A stretch of 34,664 nt of DNA from an uncultured Prevotellaceae bacterium (GTDB lineage Bacteria > Bacteroidota > Bacteroidia > Bacteroidales > Bacteroidaceae): NCBI GenBank assembly GCA_902795605.1, contig CADBLU010000111.1:1-34664 (forward strand), given 5' to 3'. Below are positions 8,267 to 17,407 of this stretch, piece after piece. The notes under the pieces were generated by a model that was not told the origin of the DNA, did not search any database, and saw only the letters and a program-made list of their open reading frames with translations. The stretch's first letter is position 1. Every line of letters begins with the position of its first letter. Position numbers and translations under genes: made by a program.

Positions 8267-9277
8267 ATGAAAGAATGGTTGTTTGCGGTGGTCTTCATGG
8301 CCGTCTCATCACAGGCCCAGGCACAGCGGGTGGTGGAACATGAGCAGGTGTCGTTTCCGGAAGAGATACCGGCCGGAGGCTACAGCGGTGTGGCTTGGTT
8401 GGGCGACGACCGCTATGCAGTGGTGTCGGACAATACTTCGAAAGACGGTTTCTTCATCTTTTCTCTTTCACTTGACTCCCTTGGAGTCATCCGCTCGGCG
8501 CGCAATCTGGGCTTTTATGGCAACAGTGCTCCAGGAGGCGACAGCGAAGGCGTGGCATGGTGGCCGGTGAAAGGCACTCTGTTCGTGAGTGGCGAGAAAG
8601 CCAACCAGGTGCATGAACTGCGCATGGACGGCAGCGCCACAGGGCGGCGCTTGCGTCTGCCGGCAGAATTCGCCCGTGCCACATCGTCCTATGGACTTGA
8701 AGCCCTGACCTATGATGCTGTGGCTCACCGCTTCTGGACAACGAGTGAAAGCACCCTCACTGGCGACGGCAAGAAGGCTGATGCCATCAACGGTGTGCGC
8801 AACAAACTCCGTCTGCAGTCGTTTGATGATCAACTCATGCCGCGGCAGCAGTATGTCTATGAGATGGATGAGGCGATGGCTGAATCGCAACCTGAGCGCC
8901 ATTCTCTTGGTGTGAGCGCTTTGGCTGCCGTCGGCGATGGCAGCCTGTTGGTGCTGGAGCGGGAGTTTGCTGTCCTCTCGTCGAAAATCGGATCGTTCGC
9001 GTCTTGCAAAATCTACCGGGTGTGGCCTTCCAAGGGGAAGGCATTGCCCGCAGGTGCTGCCATTGGTGGCGTAAAACCGCTTGAGAAGAGCCTTGTGGCC
9101 GAATGGATGACGTCCATCGGTCTGCTCGATTTCTCCATAGCCAATTATGAAGGGATGTGCATCGGTCCTCGGTTGGCCGACGGGGGCAGGGTAGTGGTGC
9201 TGCTGGCCGATTCGCAAAACCAGTATGGCGGTATCTTGGCCGACTGGTGGAAGACCTTCGTCATCTACGATGAATAA
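8267..9277 (+). CDS. Secreted protein with phytase-like esterase domain
   Basis: The protein has 336 residues with a signal peptide (about 1-19, ending AQA). The mature part begins with a beta-rich segment containing SGVAWLGDDRYAVVSDN (about 40-56), then GGDSEGVAWW (near 90-99) and GLEALTYD (near 144-151). The spacing of these acidic propeller loops fits the family called esterase-like activity of phytase (PF13449). Members are secreted beta-propellers whose substrates are poorly defined, so true phytase activity should not be assumed. It is a single gene with its own promoter, convergent with ygiQ (24 bases between stop codons). The family call is moderately sure; the substrate is unknown. 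Confidence 0.75.
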   Translation: MKEWLFAVVFMAVSSQAQAQRVVEHEQVSFPEEIPAGGYSGVAWLGDDRYAVVSDNTSKDGFFIFSLSLDSLGVIRSARNLGFYGNSAPGGDSEGVAWWPVKGTLFVSGEKANQVHELRMDGSATGRRLRLPAEFARATSSYGLEALTYDAVAHRFWTTSESTLTGDGKKADAINGVRNKLRLQSFDDQLMPRQQYVYEMDEAMAESQPERHSLGVSALAAVGDGSLLVLEREFAVLSSKIGSFASCKIYRVWPSKGKALPAGAAIGGVKPLEKSLVAEWMTSIGLLDFSIANYEGMCIGPRLADGGRVVVLLADSQNQYGGILADWWKTFVIYDE

Positions 9278-9301
9278 TCCGGCTTTCCACGGACAGCGGT
9301 G

Positions 9302-11263
9302 TCAGCCTTTGCGGCGCCGTTTTCCCTGTTTCCTCCATGGCTTCTCCTCATTTTCTGTTTTCCTTGTCTCTTGACCGCGTTGTTGGCGTTCAGCATGTGC
9401 GGGATGGTGCTCTTCTGCCGTGAAGCGCTGGCGGGGAGATTTCCCCAACAATTGGGGGATGAGTGCCGCCATCCCTAAGCGTTTCAATTCCTGCTCGATG
9501 TGTCTCCTTTCTTCGGGCTTGTACCAGAAGAAGAACATACGCTGGGCGAGTTTCTCCCTCTGGCTCTTTGCGCTGAAGACAGGCTGAAGGGTGTAGGGGT
9601 CGAGGCCGGTATACCACATCTCTGTGCTGATGGTCATCGGGGTGGGGGTGAAATCCTGTATCTGCTCAAGCTGGAAGTCGAGCCGCTTGGTGATGATGGC
9701 GAGGCGTGCCATGTCCGACTCCTGGCAACCGGGATGACTGCTGATGAAATAGGGGATGATTTGCTGGCGGAGATGCTCCTGACGGTTGATGTCGTCGAAG
9801 AGACGCTTGAACTGCTCAAACTGCTCGAAGGACGGTTTGCGCATAAGCCGTAGCACTTCGTCGCTGGTGTGCTCAGGCGCCACCTTCAGTCTGCCGCTCA
9901 CGTGGCGGCAGATGAGCTCGCGGGTGTAGTCTTCGATGGCATGGTCGATATCGGCGTCTCCTGTCTTGTGGAGGAGCAGGTCGTAGCGCACGCCGCTGCC
10001 GATGAAACTCTTCTTTATTCCCGGCAGGCTGTCTACGGCATGATAGATGTCGAGCAGAGGCCGGGGGTCGGTGTTGAGGTTGGGACAGACTTTAGGATGG
10101 ATGCAGGAGGGCCGCTTGCACCTCTCGCATTTGGAGAGGTCTTTCCCGCCCATTCCATACATGTTGGCCGACGGGCCGCCCAGGTCGGAGAGGTAGCCTT
10201 TGAAGTCGTCTTGGCGCATCACTTCGCGCACTTCGCGCAGGATGCTCTCCTTGCTGCGTGAGGCGATGAACTTGCCCTGATGGGCACTGATGGTGCAGAA
10301 GGCGCATCCGCCGAAGCATCCGCGGTGGATGTTGACAGAGTGCTTGATCATGTCGAAGGCGGGGATGCGCTTGCCCTTGTATTTGGGGTGTGGCAGTCTC
10401 GTATAGGGATAGGCAAACGAGGCGTCCACCTCTTCGGTGGTCATGGGCGGGTAGGGAGGATTGACCACAGTGACCCGTTGCCCTGTCTGCTGCAGCAGGC
10501 GGCAGGCGTGCATTTTGTTGGATTCCTCCTCTATATGCCGGTAGTTCTCCGCCTCCGCCCGCTTGCTCTCAAGGCATTCCTCGTGAGGGTGGAGCACGAT
10601 GTCGCTGTCGGTGATGCCGCCGGGTATCTCGTCGCGGGGCACGGTGAAAACCACCTGCGGTAGTCGGTGAGCATCGGTGATGCTGCCTCCTTCCGACAGC
10701 AGGCGGCACAGGCTGACGATGCCTTTCTCGCCCATGCCGTAGATGATAAGGTCGGCATGTGAGTCGTAGAGGATGCATGGGCGCAACCGGTCTTGCCAAT
10801 AGTCATAGTGGGTGAGGCGGCGCATGGAGGCCTCGATGCCGCCCAGCACTACGGGGACGTCGGGGAAAAGCTGTTTGAGAATTTGCGTGTAGACGATGGT
10901 CGGGTATTCGGGCCGGCAGTCGTGTCTCCCGTCGGGACTGTAGGCGTCTTCGGAGCGCAAACGGCGGTTGGCGGTGTATTTGTTGACCATGGAGTCCATG
11001 CATCCAGGCGCGATGCCGAAAAACAGACGTGGCCGTCCCAATTTCTTGAAGTCGCGCAAATCGCCATGCCAGTCGGGCTGAGGCACGATGGCCACCCTCC
11101 ATCCTCCGGCTTCTATGGCCCGTCCGATGACGGCGGCGCCGAAGGAGGGATGGTCTATATAGGCATCACCGGAGAAAAGGATGACGTCGAGTTCATCCCA
11201 TCCCCGCAGCTCCACCTCTTTTTTCGTGGTGGGCAGCCATTCGCTCAACCGGTGCTCTGCCAT
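9302..11263 (-). CDS. YgiQ-family radical SAM protein
   Basis: The protein has 653 residues. The N-terminal domain includes VVLGGIEASMRRLTHYDYW (139-157), typical of YgiQ proteins. The radical SAM cluster motif CFGGCAFC supplies Cys316, Cys320 and Cys323 for the 4Fe-4S cluster. A second cysteine set (Cys379, Cys382, Cys387, Cys393) is also characteristic and may hold another metal site. The C-terminal tail is basic and Glu/Gln/Arg-rich. The reaction catalysed by YgiQ proteins is not established. It is the last gene of a minus-strand cluster, starting 5 bases after the stop codon of a 113-residue unknown, so the two are probably cotranscribed. Confidence 0.92.
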   Translation of the reverse strand: MAEHRLSEWLPTTKKEVELRGWDELDVILFSGDAYIDHPSFGAAVIGRAIEAGGWRVAIVPQPDWHGDLRDFKKLGRPRLFFGIAPGCMDSMVNKYTANRRLRSEDAYSPDGRHDCRPEYPTIVYTQILKQLFPDVPVVLGGIEASMRRLTHYDYWQDRLRPCILYDSHADLIIYGMGEKGIVSLCRLLSEGGSITDAHRLPQVVFTVPRDEIPGGITDSDIVLHPHEECLESKRAEAENYRHIEEESNKMHACRLLQQTGQRVTVVNPPYPPMTTEEVDASFAYPYTRLPHPKYKGKRIPAFDMIKHSVNIHRGCFGGCAFCTISAHQGKFIASRSKESILREVREVMRQDDFKGYLSDLGGPSANMYGMGGKDLSKCERCKRPSCIHPKVCPNLNTDPRPLLDIYHAVDSLPGIKKSFIGSGVRYDLLLHKTGDADIDHAIEDYTRELICRHVSGRLKVAPEHTSDEVLRLMRKPSFEQFEQFKRLFDDINRQEHLRQQIIPYFISSHPGCQESDMARLAIITKRLDFQLEQIQDFTPTPMTISTEMWYTGLDPYTLQPVFSAKSQREKLAQRMFFFWYKPEERRHIEQELKRLGMAALIPQLLGKSPRQRFTAEEHHPAHAERQQRGQETRKTENEEKPWRKQGKRRRKG

Positions 11264-11268
11264 CTGCG

Positions 11269-11610
11269 CTATGCTTCTTCGGCGGTGTCTTCCTCCTCAG
11301 GTGCGCCGGTGGCGGCCTTGGCTTGTTCGGCAGCCCACTGGCGATAGAGGCTGATGAGGTTGGTCAGCCCCGGTGCCTTCATGTTGCTGTGGTAGATGAC
11401 GTCGAAACAGAGGTTGAGCAGGTCGATGTCGGAGCCGTCGGCGAGGAGGCTGCGGACATTGAGTTTGAGTTTGTCGAGCACTCCTTCGTCTACGATGCCA
11501 TTGCTGTCGACGAGGTTGTCGAGCAGATGGTATTTGGCGATGGTTGCCAGATGGTTGTCGGTCACGGTGACAGACCGTGTGCCCGACGTATTGGTCACGA
11601 TGTTATACAT
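11269..11610 (-). CDS. Small conserved-type hypothetical protein (113 aa)
   Basis: I do not recognise this family. The protein is 113 residues, soluble, without a signal peptide. Most of it looks helical (HLATIAKYHLLDNLVD, GVLDKLKLNVRSLLADG), and it ends in an Ala/Glu-rich tail (EEEDTAEEA). It sits 24 bases after the amidase/golvesin gene and 5 bases before ygiQ, so it is probably translated from the same message. The tight coupling to ygiQ is the only hint of function. GC content and codon use match the neighbours, which supports a real gene. Confidence 0.75.
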   Translation of the reverse strand: MYNIVTNTSGTRSVTVTDNHLATIAKYHLLDNLVDSNGIVDEGVLDKLKLNVRSLLADGSDIDLLNLCFDVIYHSNMKAPGLTNLISLYRQWAAEQAKAATGAPEEEDTAEEA

Positions 11611-11634
11611 GATATTTTCTGTTGGTTTTGACGG

Positions 11635-14538
11635 TTATTTCAATAGATAGTTGAGAATGCCTTTCATGATGGAGTTGCGGGTCTTCACATCCTTGATGCA
11701 CTCGAGCGGGAAGCCTATGGTGAAGCATCTGTAGTCGCGCCCGTTGTAGGCCACGGCGGCATTGCGGCCGTCGGCGTAGCGCATCACACAGTAGGAGGTG
11801 GGCATAGGACTGAGGATGTCGGGAGCGGTGGCTGCATAGTGCGTCTCGTTGAGCGTGCGGTAGGTGTCGAATGTAAGACCCAGACCTTGCACGTTGCCGT
11901 TGCTGCTGTTGCGGTCCGACCCTTCATGCCTCACTTTCAGGATGTTGGCCAGGAACTCCCTCTCGGCAGGCATGCTCATATCGGTGCCCACATAGGAGCC
12001 GCTGACCAGCAGGCTGACGTGTGAGCGAGCGAGAGCGGCCAACTTCTGGCACATCTCATGTGAGAACGTCTTGTACATGAGCAGTGAGTGGCCGTCGTCG
12101 CGCTCGAGGCCGAGCAGAAGGTCGACACAGTCGATGTTGCCGGTCTTCACCTTGCCACTCTCGAAGGCTTCGCTCGAACAGCTCAAGATGTTATATTTCC
12201 TTGCGCTGTGGATGGCCTCGGCATGCTCACGCACATAGTTGAAGTCGTTGCCGGCGACGAAAGTGCCCACGAGCTCCTCGGTGCAGTAGCCGAGGGCCCC
12301 TTCACCCTCGCGTCCTCTCTTGCTGTTGTCGAAGATGGTCTGTCTGCCGCTCCATCCTGCCATGCGTCCGTAGGTGACGCCCGGGTCGGTGTCGAGGTCA
12401 AAGCCTTTGCTGCTGCCCGTATCGATGACGGCCGGCGAGGAGAGACGGTGGAATCCGTTGACAATCATCACTGTCTTTGTGGCATCGGGCAGATACTCTA
12501 CCGAGAGCACTTCGGTGGGGAAACTCTCTCCGCCGTTGTTGGCTGCCGTCACCTTGAAGTGGTAGAGGACGCCGGGCTGCAGATTGACGTTGCAGGAGGT
12601 GCTTTTCACCACCACGCCATTGTCGAAATCGAGGTCGCCGACGGCTGTGTAGACGATATATTCGGAGGGTGTGGCCGTGGGCTCCTTAGGGTCTTTCACT
12701 GGATTCCAACTGAGTTTCACCCTGTTCTTAGAATTGAACTCCATGCGGAAATTGCGGGGTGCGAGCGGTTGCACGGTAAATTTGGTGCCATGCATCTCGT
12801 TGACATACCGCAGGAGGGTCTTATAGATGGAGCGTGCCAGCGTGAATCGGAAGTTGGGGTCGAGTCCGAAGCGCATGTCGCCGAAGTTCTGGTGCGACAG
12901 GATTTCGAGGATGGCCGACGGCACGGCCGGCTCCCGGGTTTCGTTGTAGTTGCGGTCGTAGAGTACGCGTCGCCGCCAACTGCCGTATTTCGATTGGATG
13001 TCGTCCCAGGCATTGTAGAGCAGTGCGTCTGCCAGGTCGTGAGACGCCATTCGCGAGATGCCTGCATCGAGTTTGCCGTTGTAGAAGTCGGTTGTGCAGA
13101 TGCCGAGGGTTCCCACCAGCTCGTTGCCGCCTGTCTTGTCATAGCCGGCGTCGCTGTGCACGGAGAGAATCAGTTCGATGGGCACGCCGAGCCCCGCGCG
13201 ATTGGGCACGAAGGCAGAGCCGCCGGCCAGCCAGTTGCTGAAGCGTGAACGGGCATTGAGGTCGTCGTTGTAGTCGTTGGTGTCGTCAAACCGGTTGTAG
13301 ACGGAGTCCGGGGCACCGGCCCACTGTGCGAAATAGCGGGTGCCCTCGAGGCATCGCGGCACGCCGCTCACCCTGCCTCCTCTGACGATGTTGCCCATTC
13401 CACCGCCGAATCTGACGGCGTCGGTGGTGACCACACCGCGCTCCTTGCTGTAGTTGCTCACGGTCACCATATTGCGCTGACTTTGTCCTCTCTCAAACTC
13501 AAAAGTGCCCAGATATACCCATGTGCCGCCGCCCATGCGCTGGTTGACTTTGAAGGTGGTGCTGCGCCCTTTGTGCCACACGGTATAGAGCACGTCGTCG
13601 GCAGACTGTGGCAAGGTCTGGTAACTCACGTAGACGGCATACCGCCCGTCCTCGGGGATGGCGGGCTGATAGACGGCCTGGCTCACGCGACGGCCGGAGG
13701 TGGTGGCGGCCATGCGGGCGGTGCCGGCGGTGAAGGGGTTGTCTTTACCGGAGTAGGTGCCAGAGTGCAGTGCGTAGCCTCTTGCCTGGGTGGTGCTCCA
13801 GGGGTGGTCGCCGTTGCTCTCGCCGTAGATACCAGCACTTCTGGGAGCGTCATTGTCTATGATGACTTCATTCTTCTGCCAGTCGCGCTCACGTGGCGAC
13901 CACACCACAGCCCCTGCGTTCTCAAGCATAGGCATGAGGTAGGGGATGACCACTGTCTGCGTGAAGAGGTCTTCGGTGGTGCAGAAGAGGTTGGGCCGCT
14001 GCCATTTCCATCTCCCCACTTTCTGGTCGTAGTATTTGCCGTGGCTGGCAGCGATGGTAAGATGGCGGCCCTCAAGTCCGCGGGTGATCTCATTGGGGCG
14101 TGAGGTGCGTGTCACCCATTGCTTGCCTCTGTAGTCGATGTTTCCCCACTGGCGCGTGCGGTCGTGGTGGTCGCGCAACCGGTTGGGCACCAGGTCTTCT
14201 ATCAGCCGGCCGTGGGTATAGACCTGCAGATCGTAGTTGCGGTAGGAGTGGGGGATAATAGTGCGCATCTTGGCATAAATGCCTTTGACAATCTCCGGGG
14301 TGAATTCCTGTTCGCTGAAGCGCTCGCTGGCCGTCACTTTGATGACCTTTTCCTGCGGGTCGATGGTGAGTGAACTCAGGCTTGCGCTGACCGGGAAGCC
14401 TGAGTAGCCGTTGCCGTAGTTTTGGAAGTAGGTCCTGAGGGCCTGCTCCATGGCCGAGCGGTCCGATGACTGTGCGTGGACAGTGACAGCGGCGAAGAGA
14501 AAAATAATAAAAGTATAAAAGATGCGTTGTGGTCTCAT
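11635..14538 (-). CDS. Secreted multidomain protein: amidase_3-like peptidoglycan hydrolase with inserted golvesin domain and FnIII
   Basis: The protein has 967 residues with a signal peptide (1-23). Zinc-amidase (N-acetylmuramoyl-L-alanine amidase type 3) features are spread along it: ASHG with His166, an acidic TTED near 187-190, LSVHSDAG with His461, and AILEILSHQN with Glu545. Between the second and third, residues about 235-385 form a golvesin C-terminal-like beta domain (YVSYQTLPQSADDVLYTVWH, TTDAVRFGGG). Residues about 595-690 look like an FnIII domain, and about 690-967 form a C-terminal domain I cannot name. Databases often label such proteins xanthan lyase; the amidase motifs make cell-wall cleavage more likely. 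It lies 85 bases after the plsC-like gene and 24 bases before the 113-residue unknown. Confidence 0.8.
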   Translation of the reverse strand: MRPQRIFYTFIIFLFAAVTVHAQSSDRSAMEQALRTYFQNYGNGYSGFPVSASLSSLTIDPQEKVIKVTASERFSEQEFTPEIVKGIYAKMRTIIPHSYRNYDLQVYTHGRLIEDLVPNRLRDHHDRTRQWGNIDYRGKQWVTRTSRPNEITRGLEGRHLTIAASHGKYYDQKVGRWKWQRPNLFCTTEDLFTQTVVIPYLMPMLENAGAVVWSPRERDWQKNEVIIDNDAPRSAGIYGESNGDHPWSTTQARGYALHSGTYSGKDNPFTAGTARMAATTSGRRVSQAVYQPAIPEDGRYAVYVSYQTLPQSADDVLYTVWHKGRSTTFKVNQRMGGGTWVYLGTFEFERGQSQRNMVTVSNYSKERGVVTTDAVRFGGGMGNIVRGGRVSGVPRCLEGTRYFAQWAGAPDSVYNRFDDTNDYNDDLNARSRFSNWLAGGSAFVPNRAGLGVPIELILSVHSDAGYDKTGGNELVGTLGICTTDFYNGKLDAGISRMASHDLADALLYNAWDDIQSKYGSWRRRVLYDRNYNETREPAVPSAILEILSHQNFGDMRFGLDPNFRFTLARSIYKTLLRYVNEMHGTKFTVQPLAPRNFRMEFNSKNRVKLSWNPVKDPKEPTATPSEYIVYTAVGDLDFDNGVVVKSTSCNVNLQPGVLYHFKVTAANNGGESFPTEVLSVEYLPDATKTVMIVNGFHRLSSPAVIDTGSSKGFDLDTDPGVTYGRMAGWSGRQTIFDNSKRGREGEGALGYCTEELVGTFVAGNDFNYVREHAEAIHSARKYNILSCSSEAFESGKVKTGNIDCVDLLLGLERDDGHSLLMYKTFSHEMCQKLAALARSHVSLLVSGSYVGTDMSMPAEREFLANILKVRHEGSDRNSSNGNVQGLGLTFDTYRTLNETHYAATAPDILSPMPTSYCVMRYADGRNAAVAYNGRDYRCFTIGFPLECIKDVKTRNSIMKGILNYLLK

Positions 14539-14623
14539 TTTTCCAATTCAATCAATATTCTAAGGTTCTCTCCATGGGAGATGTGGCCGAAGGCTCTCCT
14601 GCCGGCCGGTGTATGTATTTTTG

Positions 14624-15172
14624 TCAGTAGGCAAACTTCTCCGGGTGCTTGCCTTTGTATTTTTTGTAATAGTCTTTGATGTGCGCCATGTCGGCTTCGA
14701 TGTCGCCTGTGGGAATAAACACTTCGGTGCATTCTATCAGTTTGCGCTCATAGTCGGCACCGTAGAGGAGGACGGGGATTCCGGCTTTCTGGGCAATGAC
14801 GAGAAATCCGCGCTTCCATTCAGGGTTGGCTGAGCGTGTGCCTTCAGGGGTGATGCACAAACGGAAGGCCTCGGCACTTCTCGCCTCTGCGGCCAGACTG
14901 TCGGTCATGCTTGTGTGTTTGCTGCGATAGACGGGGATTCCGCCTAAGCGACGGAACAAAGGTCCGAGAGGCCAGAAAAACCATTCTTTCTTCATCATGA
15001 AGTTGATTTTCCAGCCTTCAGCGCCGGCATATAGTTGTCCGAGAACGAAATCCCAGTTGCTCGTGTGGGGTGCCAGGCAGATGATGTATTTCTCAGGATG
15101 GTCTACGGTGACGTTCTTCTGCCATCCTTTTTGGCGATAGAGAAGCCATCGGCAGAATTTTCTCCAAATCAT
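14624..15172 (-). CDS. PlsC-like lysophospholipid acyltransferase
   Basis: The protein has 182 residues. It carries the acyltransferase HX4D motif (His36 to Asp41 in HTSNWD) and the substrate-binding PEGTRS motif (109-114). A hydrophobic/aromatic stretch (EWFFWPLGPLFRRLGG) lies between them, as in 1-acyl-sn-glycerol-3-phosphate acyltransferases. It is shorter than the classic PlsC (about 240 residues) and lacks an N-terminal membrane helix. It therefore belongs to the short family seen in Bacteroidota, which acylates lysophosphatidic acid or a related lipid. It starts 14 bases after the stop codon of the 91-residue unknown and is likely cotranscribed with it. Confidence 0.85.
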   Translation of the reverse strand: MIWRKFCRWLLYRQKGWQKNVTVDHPEKYIICLAPHTSNWDFVLGQLYAGAEGWKINFMMKKEWFFWPLGPLFRRLGGIPVYRSKHTSMTDSLAAEARSAEAFRLCITPEGTRSANPEWKRGFLVIAQKAGIPVLLYGADYERKLIECTEVFIPTGDIEADMAHIKDYYKKYKGKHPEKFAY

Positions 15173-15186
15173 AGGGCTTGAAGCAA

Positions 15187-15462
15187 CTATTCACTCAGAT
15201 TGGAAATCTGGTCGATGATTTCTGTAATCTGCTCGGTGAAGGAATGTGCCAGATGGTCGAAATACTCTTTTTTCTTCATCCCCGGCTCGGGGTGGGAAAT
15301 ACGGCTGATGTAGTCGTTGCGAATCGCCAAGATCGACTCCAGCAGCGCGTCGACATTCTCTTCATGGGTCTTGCCGTGGTAGAGCGACATGGCCACACAC
15401 TCAGCAAAAACAGCGCTGCAAATGTTATTGATGGTGCTTTTGAGGTCTTTTCTGTTGGGCAT
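15187..15462 (-). CDS. Small helical hypothetical protein (91 aa)
   Basis: I do not recognise a named family. The ATG at 15462 gives a 91-residue, helix-rich cytoplasmic protein beginning MPNRKDLKSTINNICSAVFA. A longer upstream reading frame exists, but it covers the AT-rich promoter region and includes the -7 box, so the shorter start is preferred. The sequence has many acidic/aliphatic heptad-like positions (EENVDALLESILAIRND, HSFTEQITEIIDQISN), suggesting a helical bundle. It is first in the minus-strand cluster with the PlsC-like acyltransferase. Confidence 0.75.
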   Translation of the reverse strand: MPNRKDLKSTINNICSAVFAECVAMSLYHGKTHEENVDALLESILAIRNDYISRISHPEPGMKKKEYFDHLAHSFTEQITEIIDQISNLSE

Positions 15463-15490
15463 GGTCTGATGGTTTTGTTGTCCTTGAAAG

Positions 15491-15520
15491 CAAAGATAAG
15501 CAAAAATTTTAAACCCCAAG
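15491..15520 (-). promoter_or_regulatory. Promoter for the minus-strand 91-aa/plsC cluster
   Basis: On the minus strand TATCTTTG (plus-strand 15491-15498) matches the -7 consensus. CTTG (15517-15520) lies 18 bases upstream as a weak -33. The start codon at 15462 is 28 bases after the box. Confidence 0.6.
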
Positions 15521-15689
15521 TCACAAAAAGAGAAAAAGTTGATAAGTTTTCGTATTTTTTGCGTTATTTCACTTTTCACGCGAGAGCTTGGACAAGTGTT
15601 TGCCGTAAAACTACCGATAATACGTCTCCTATACCTCTCAAAATGCAGATAAACTTGCGAAATCATTCGTTTGTTACAATAATTATGTG

Positions 15690-15697
15690 TAACTTTG
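15690..15697 (+). promoter_or_regulatory. Promoter -7 box for PPi-phosphofructokinase
   Basis: TAACTTTG, followed by C, lies 60 bases before the start codon at 15758. TTTG at 15670-15673 is close upstream, but its 16-base spacing is shorter than the usual 19-21. The 295-base gap shares divergent promoters with the 91-residue gene and is otherwise AT-rich without other clear signals. Confidence 0.6.
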
Positions 15698-15757
15698 CAG
15701 TACTTTTCAGACAGAATCCAAGTAAAAGGTTATTTAATAAACAGTATTTATCAATTT

Positions 15758-17398
15758 ATGGAAAAAAGTGTATTGCAGCAGGCCAGGGCCGCCTATCAGC
15801 CCAAGTTGCCTGTAGCTCTTCAAGGGGCAGTCAAGGTGAAGGAAGGCGCCCCCACACAGAGTGTTGACAATCAGGATGAAATCAAGCAGCTGTTCCCTAA
15901 CACCTATGGCATGCCGCTCGTAGAGTTTGTGCCTGGCGACGTGGCCAACAACAAGCGGATGAACGTGGGTATCATTCTCAGTGGCGGTCAGGCTCCTGGC
16001 GGTCACAACGTCATCTGCGGACTTTTCGACACCGTGAAGAAACTCAATCCGGAGAACAAGCTTTATGGCTTCCTGATGGGTCCTGGCGGTCTCGTGGACC
16101 ACAAATACATTGAGATTACTGCCGACTACGTGGACGGATACCGCAACACTGGCGGCTTCGACATGATTGGCAGCGGACGTACGAAACTTGAGCAGGAAGA
16201 GCAGTTTGAGAAGGGTCTTGAGATTATCCGCGAGCTCGACATCCAGGCCATTGTCATCATCGGCGGCGACGACTCCAATACCAACGCCTGTGTGCTGGCA
16301 GAGTACTATGCATCCAAGAATTATGGCGTGCAGGTCATCGGTTGTCCTAAGACCATCGACGGCGACCTCAAGAATGCCCAGATAGAGACCAGCTTCGGTT
16401 TTGATACAGCCACGAAGACCTATTCGGAGCTTGTAGGCAATATCGAGCGTGACTGTAACTCTGCCCGTAAGTATTGGCATTTCATCAAACTCATGGGACG
16501 CTCGGCCAGCCATATCGCCCTGGAGTGTGCCCTGCAGTGCCAGCCCAATATCTGTATCATCTCTGAGGAGGTGCAGGCCAAGGACCAGACGCTCAACGAC
16601 ATCGTGGAGCAGATTTGCAATGCCGTGGCTGCCCGTGCCGCCAAGGGCGACAACTTCGGTGTGGTGCTCGTGCCGGAGGGACTCATTGAGTTTATCCCTG
16701 CTATCGGCCGTCTCATCTCCGAACTCAACGACCTGCTTGCCGCGCACGGTTCAGACTATAAAGACCTGGAGCCAGACGCCCAGCGTAAGTATATCCTCTC
16801 GCACCTGAGCAAGGAAAATGCTGAAACCTTTGAGACTCTGCCTGAGGATGTGGCCCATCAGCTCTCGCTCGACCGCGACCCCCACGGCAATGTGCAGGTG
16901 TCGCTCATCGAGACCGAGAAACTGCTGTCGGATATGTGCGAGGCCAAGTTGGCCAAATGGGCAAAGGAGAATAAGTTTGTCGGCAGTTTTGCCACTCTTC
17001 ACCATTTCTTCGGCTACGAGGGCCGTTGTGCTGCTCCGTCCAATTACGATGCCGACTATTGCTATGCTCTCGGCGCAAGCGCTGCCCAGTTGATTGCCAA
17101 TGGCAAGACTGGTTACATGGCCATTGTACAGAACACGACCGCTCCCACCTCGGAGTGGAAGGCCGGTGGTGTGCCTATCACCATGATGATGAATATAGAG
17201 CGTCGCAACGGCAAGATGAAGCCTGTGATCCGCAAGGCTCTCGTCGAACTGGACGGCAACCCCTTCAAGACCTTCGCCTCCATGCGTGAGAAATGGGCCA
17301 TCGAGACTTGCTATGTCTATCCCGGTCCTATCCAGTATTGGGGACCCTCCGAAGTGTGCGACAAGACCACCATCACGCTGGCCTTGGAGCATGAGTAA
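15758..17398 (+). CDS. pfp: Diphosphate--fructose-6-phosphate 1-phosphotransferase (PPi-PFK)
   Basis: Taking ATG 15758 gives 546 residues, the usual length of the long PPi-dependent phosphofructokinases. An in-frame upstream ATG at 15695 overlaps the -7 box and is rejected. Diagnostic motifs are GGDDS (169-173), where PPi enzymes have Asp in place of the Gly of ATP enzymes, and PKTIDGDL (197-204), which carries the catalytic Asp. MGRSASHIAL follows near 248. The enzyme reversibly converts fructose 6-phosphate and PPi to fructose 1,6-bisphosphate and phosphate in the cytoplasm. It has its own promoter and is followed by a hairpin. It would take up the fructose 6-phosphate made by the fructokinase upstream. 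Confidence 0.96.
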   Translation: MEKSVLQQARAAYQPKLPVALQGAVKVKEGAPTQSVDNQDEIKQLFPNTYGMPLVEFVPGDVANNKRMNVGIILSGGQAPGGHNVICGLFDTVKKLNPENKLYGFLMGPGGLVDHKYIEITADYVDGYRNTGGFDMIGSGRTKLEQEEQFEKGLEIIRELDIQAIVIIGGDDSNTNACVLAEYYASKNYGVQVIGCPKTIDGDLKNAQIETSFGFDTATKTYSELVGNIERDCNSARKYWHFIKLMGRSASHIALECALQCQPNICIISEEVQAKDQTLNDIVEQICNAVAARAAKGDNFGVVLVPEGLIEFIPAIGRLISELNDLLAAHGSDYKDLEPDAQRKYILSHLSKENAETFETLPEDVAHQLSLDRDPHGNVQVSLIETEKLLSDMCEAKLAKWAKENKFVGSFATLHHFFGYEGRCAAPSNYDADYCYALGASAAQLIANGKTGYMAIVQNTTAPTSEWKAGGVPITMMMNIERRNGKMKPVIRKALVELDGNPFKTFASMREKWAIETCYVYPGPIQYWGPSEVCDKTTITLALEHE

Positions 17399-17407
17399 AG
17401 GCTGTCA

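Noticed and set aside
12088-13248. A 386-codon frame antisense to the amidase/golvesin gene
   Set aside because: The other strand encodes a protein with signal peptide, conserved motifs and close operon spacing. This frame has no recognisable domain or signal.
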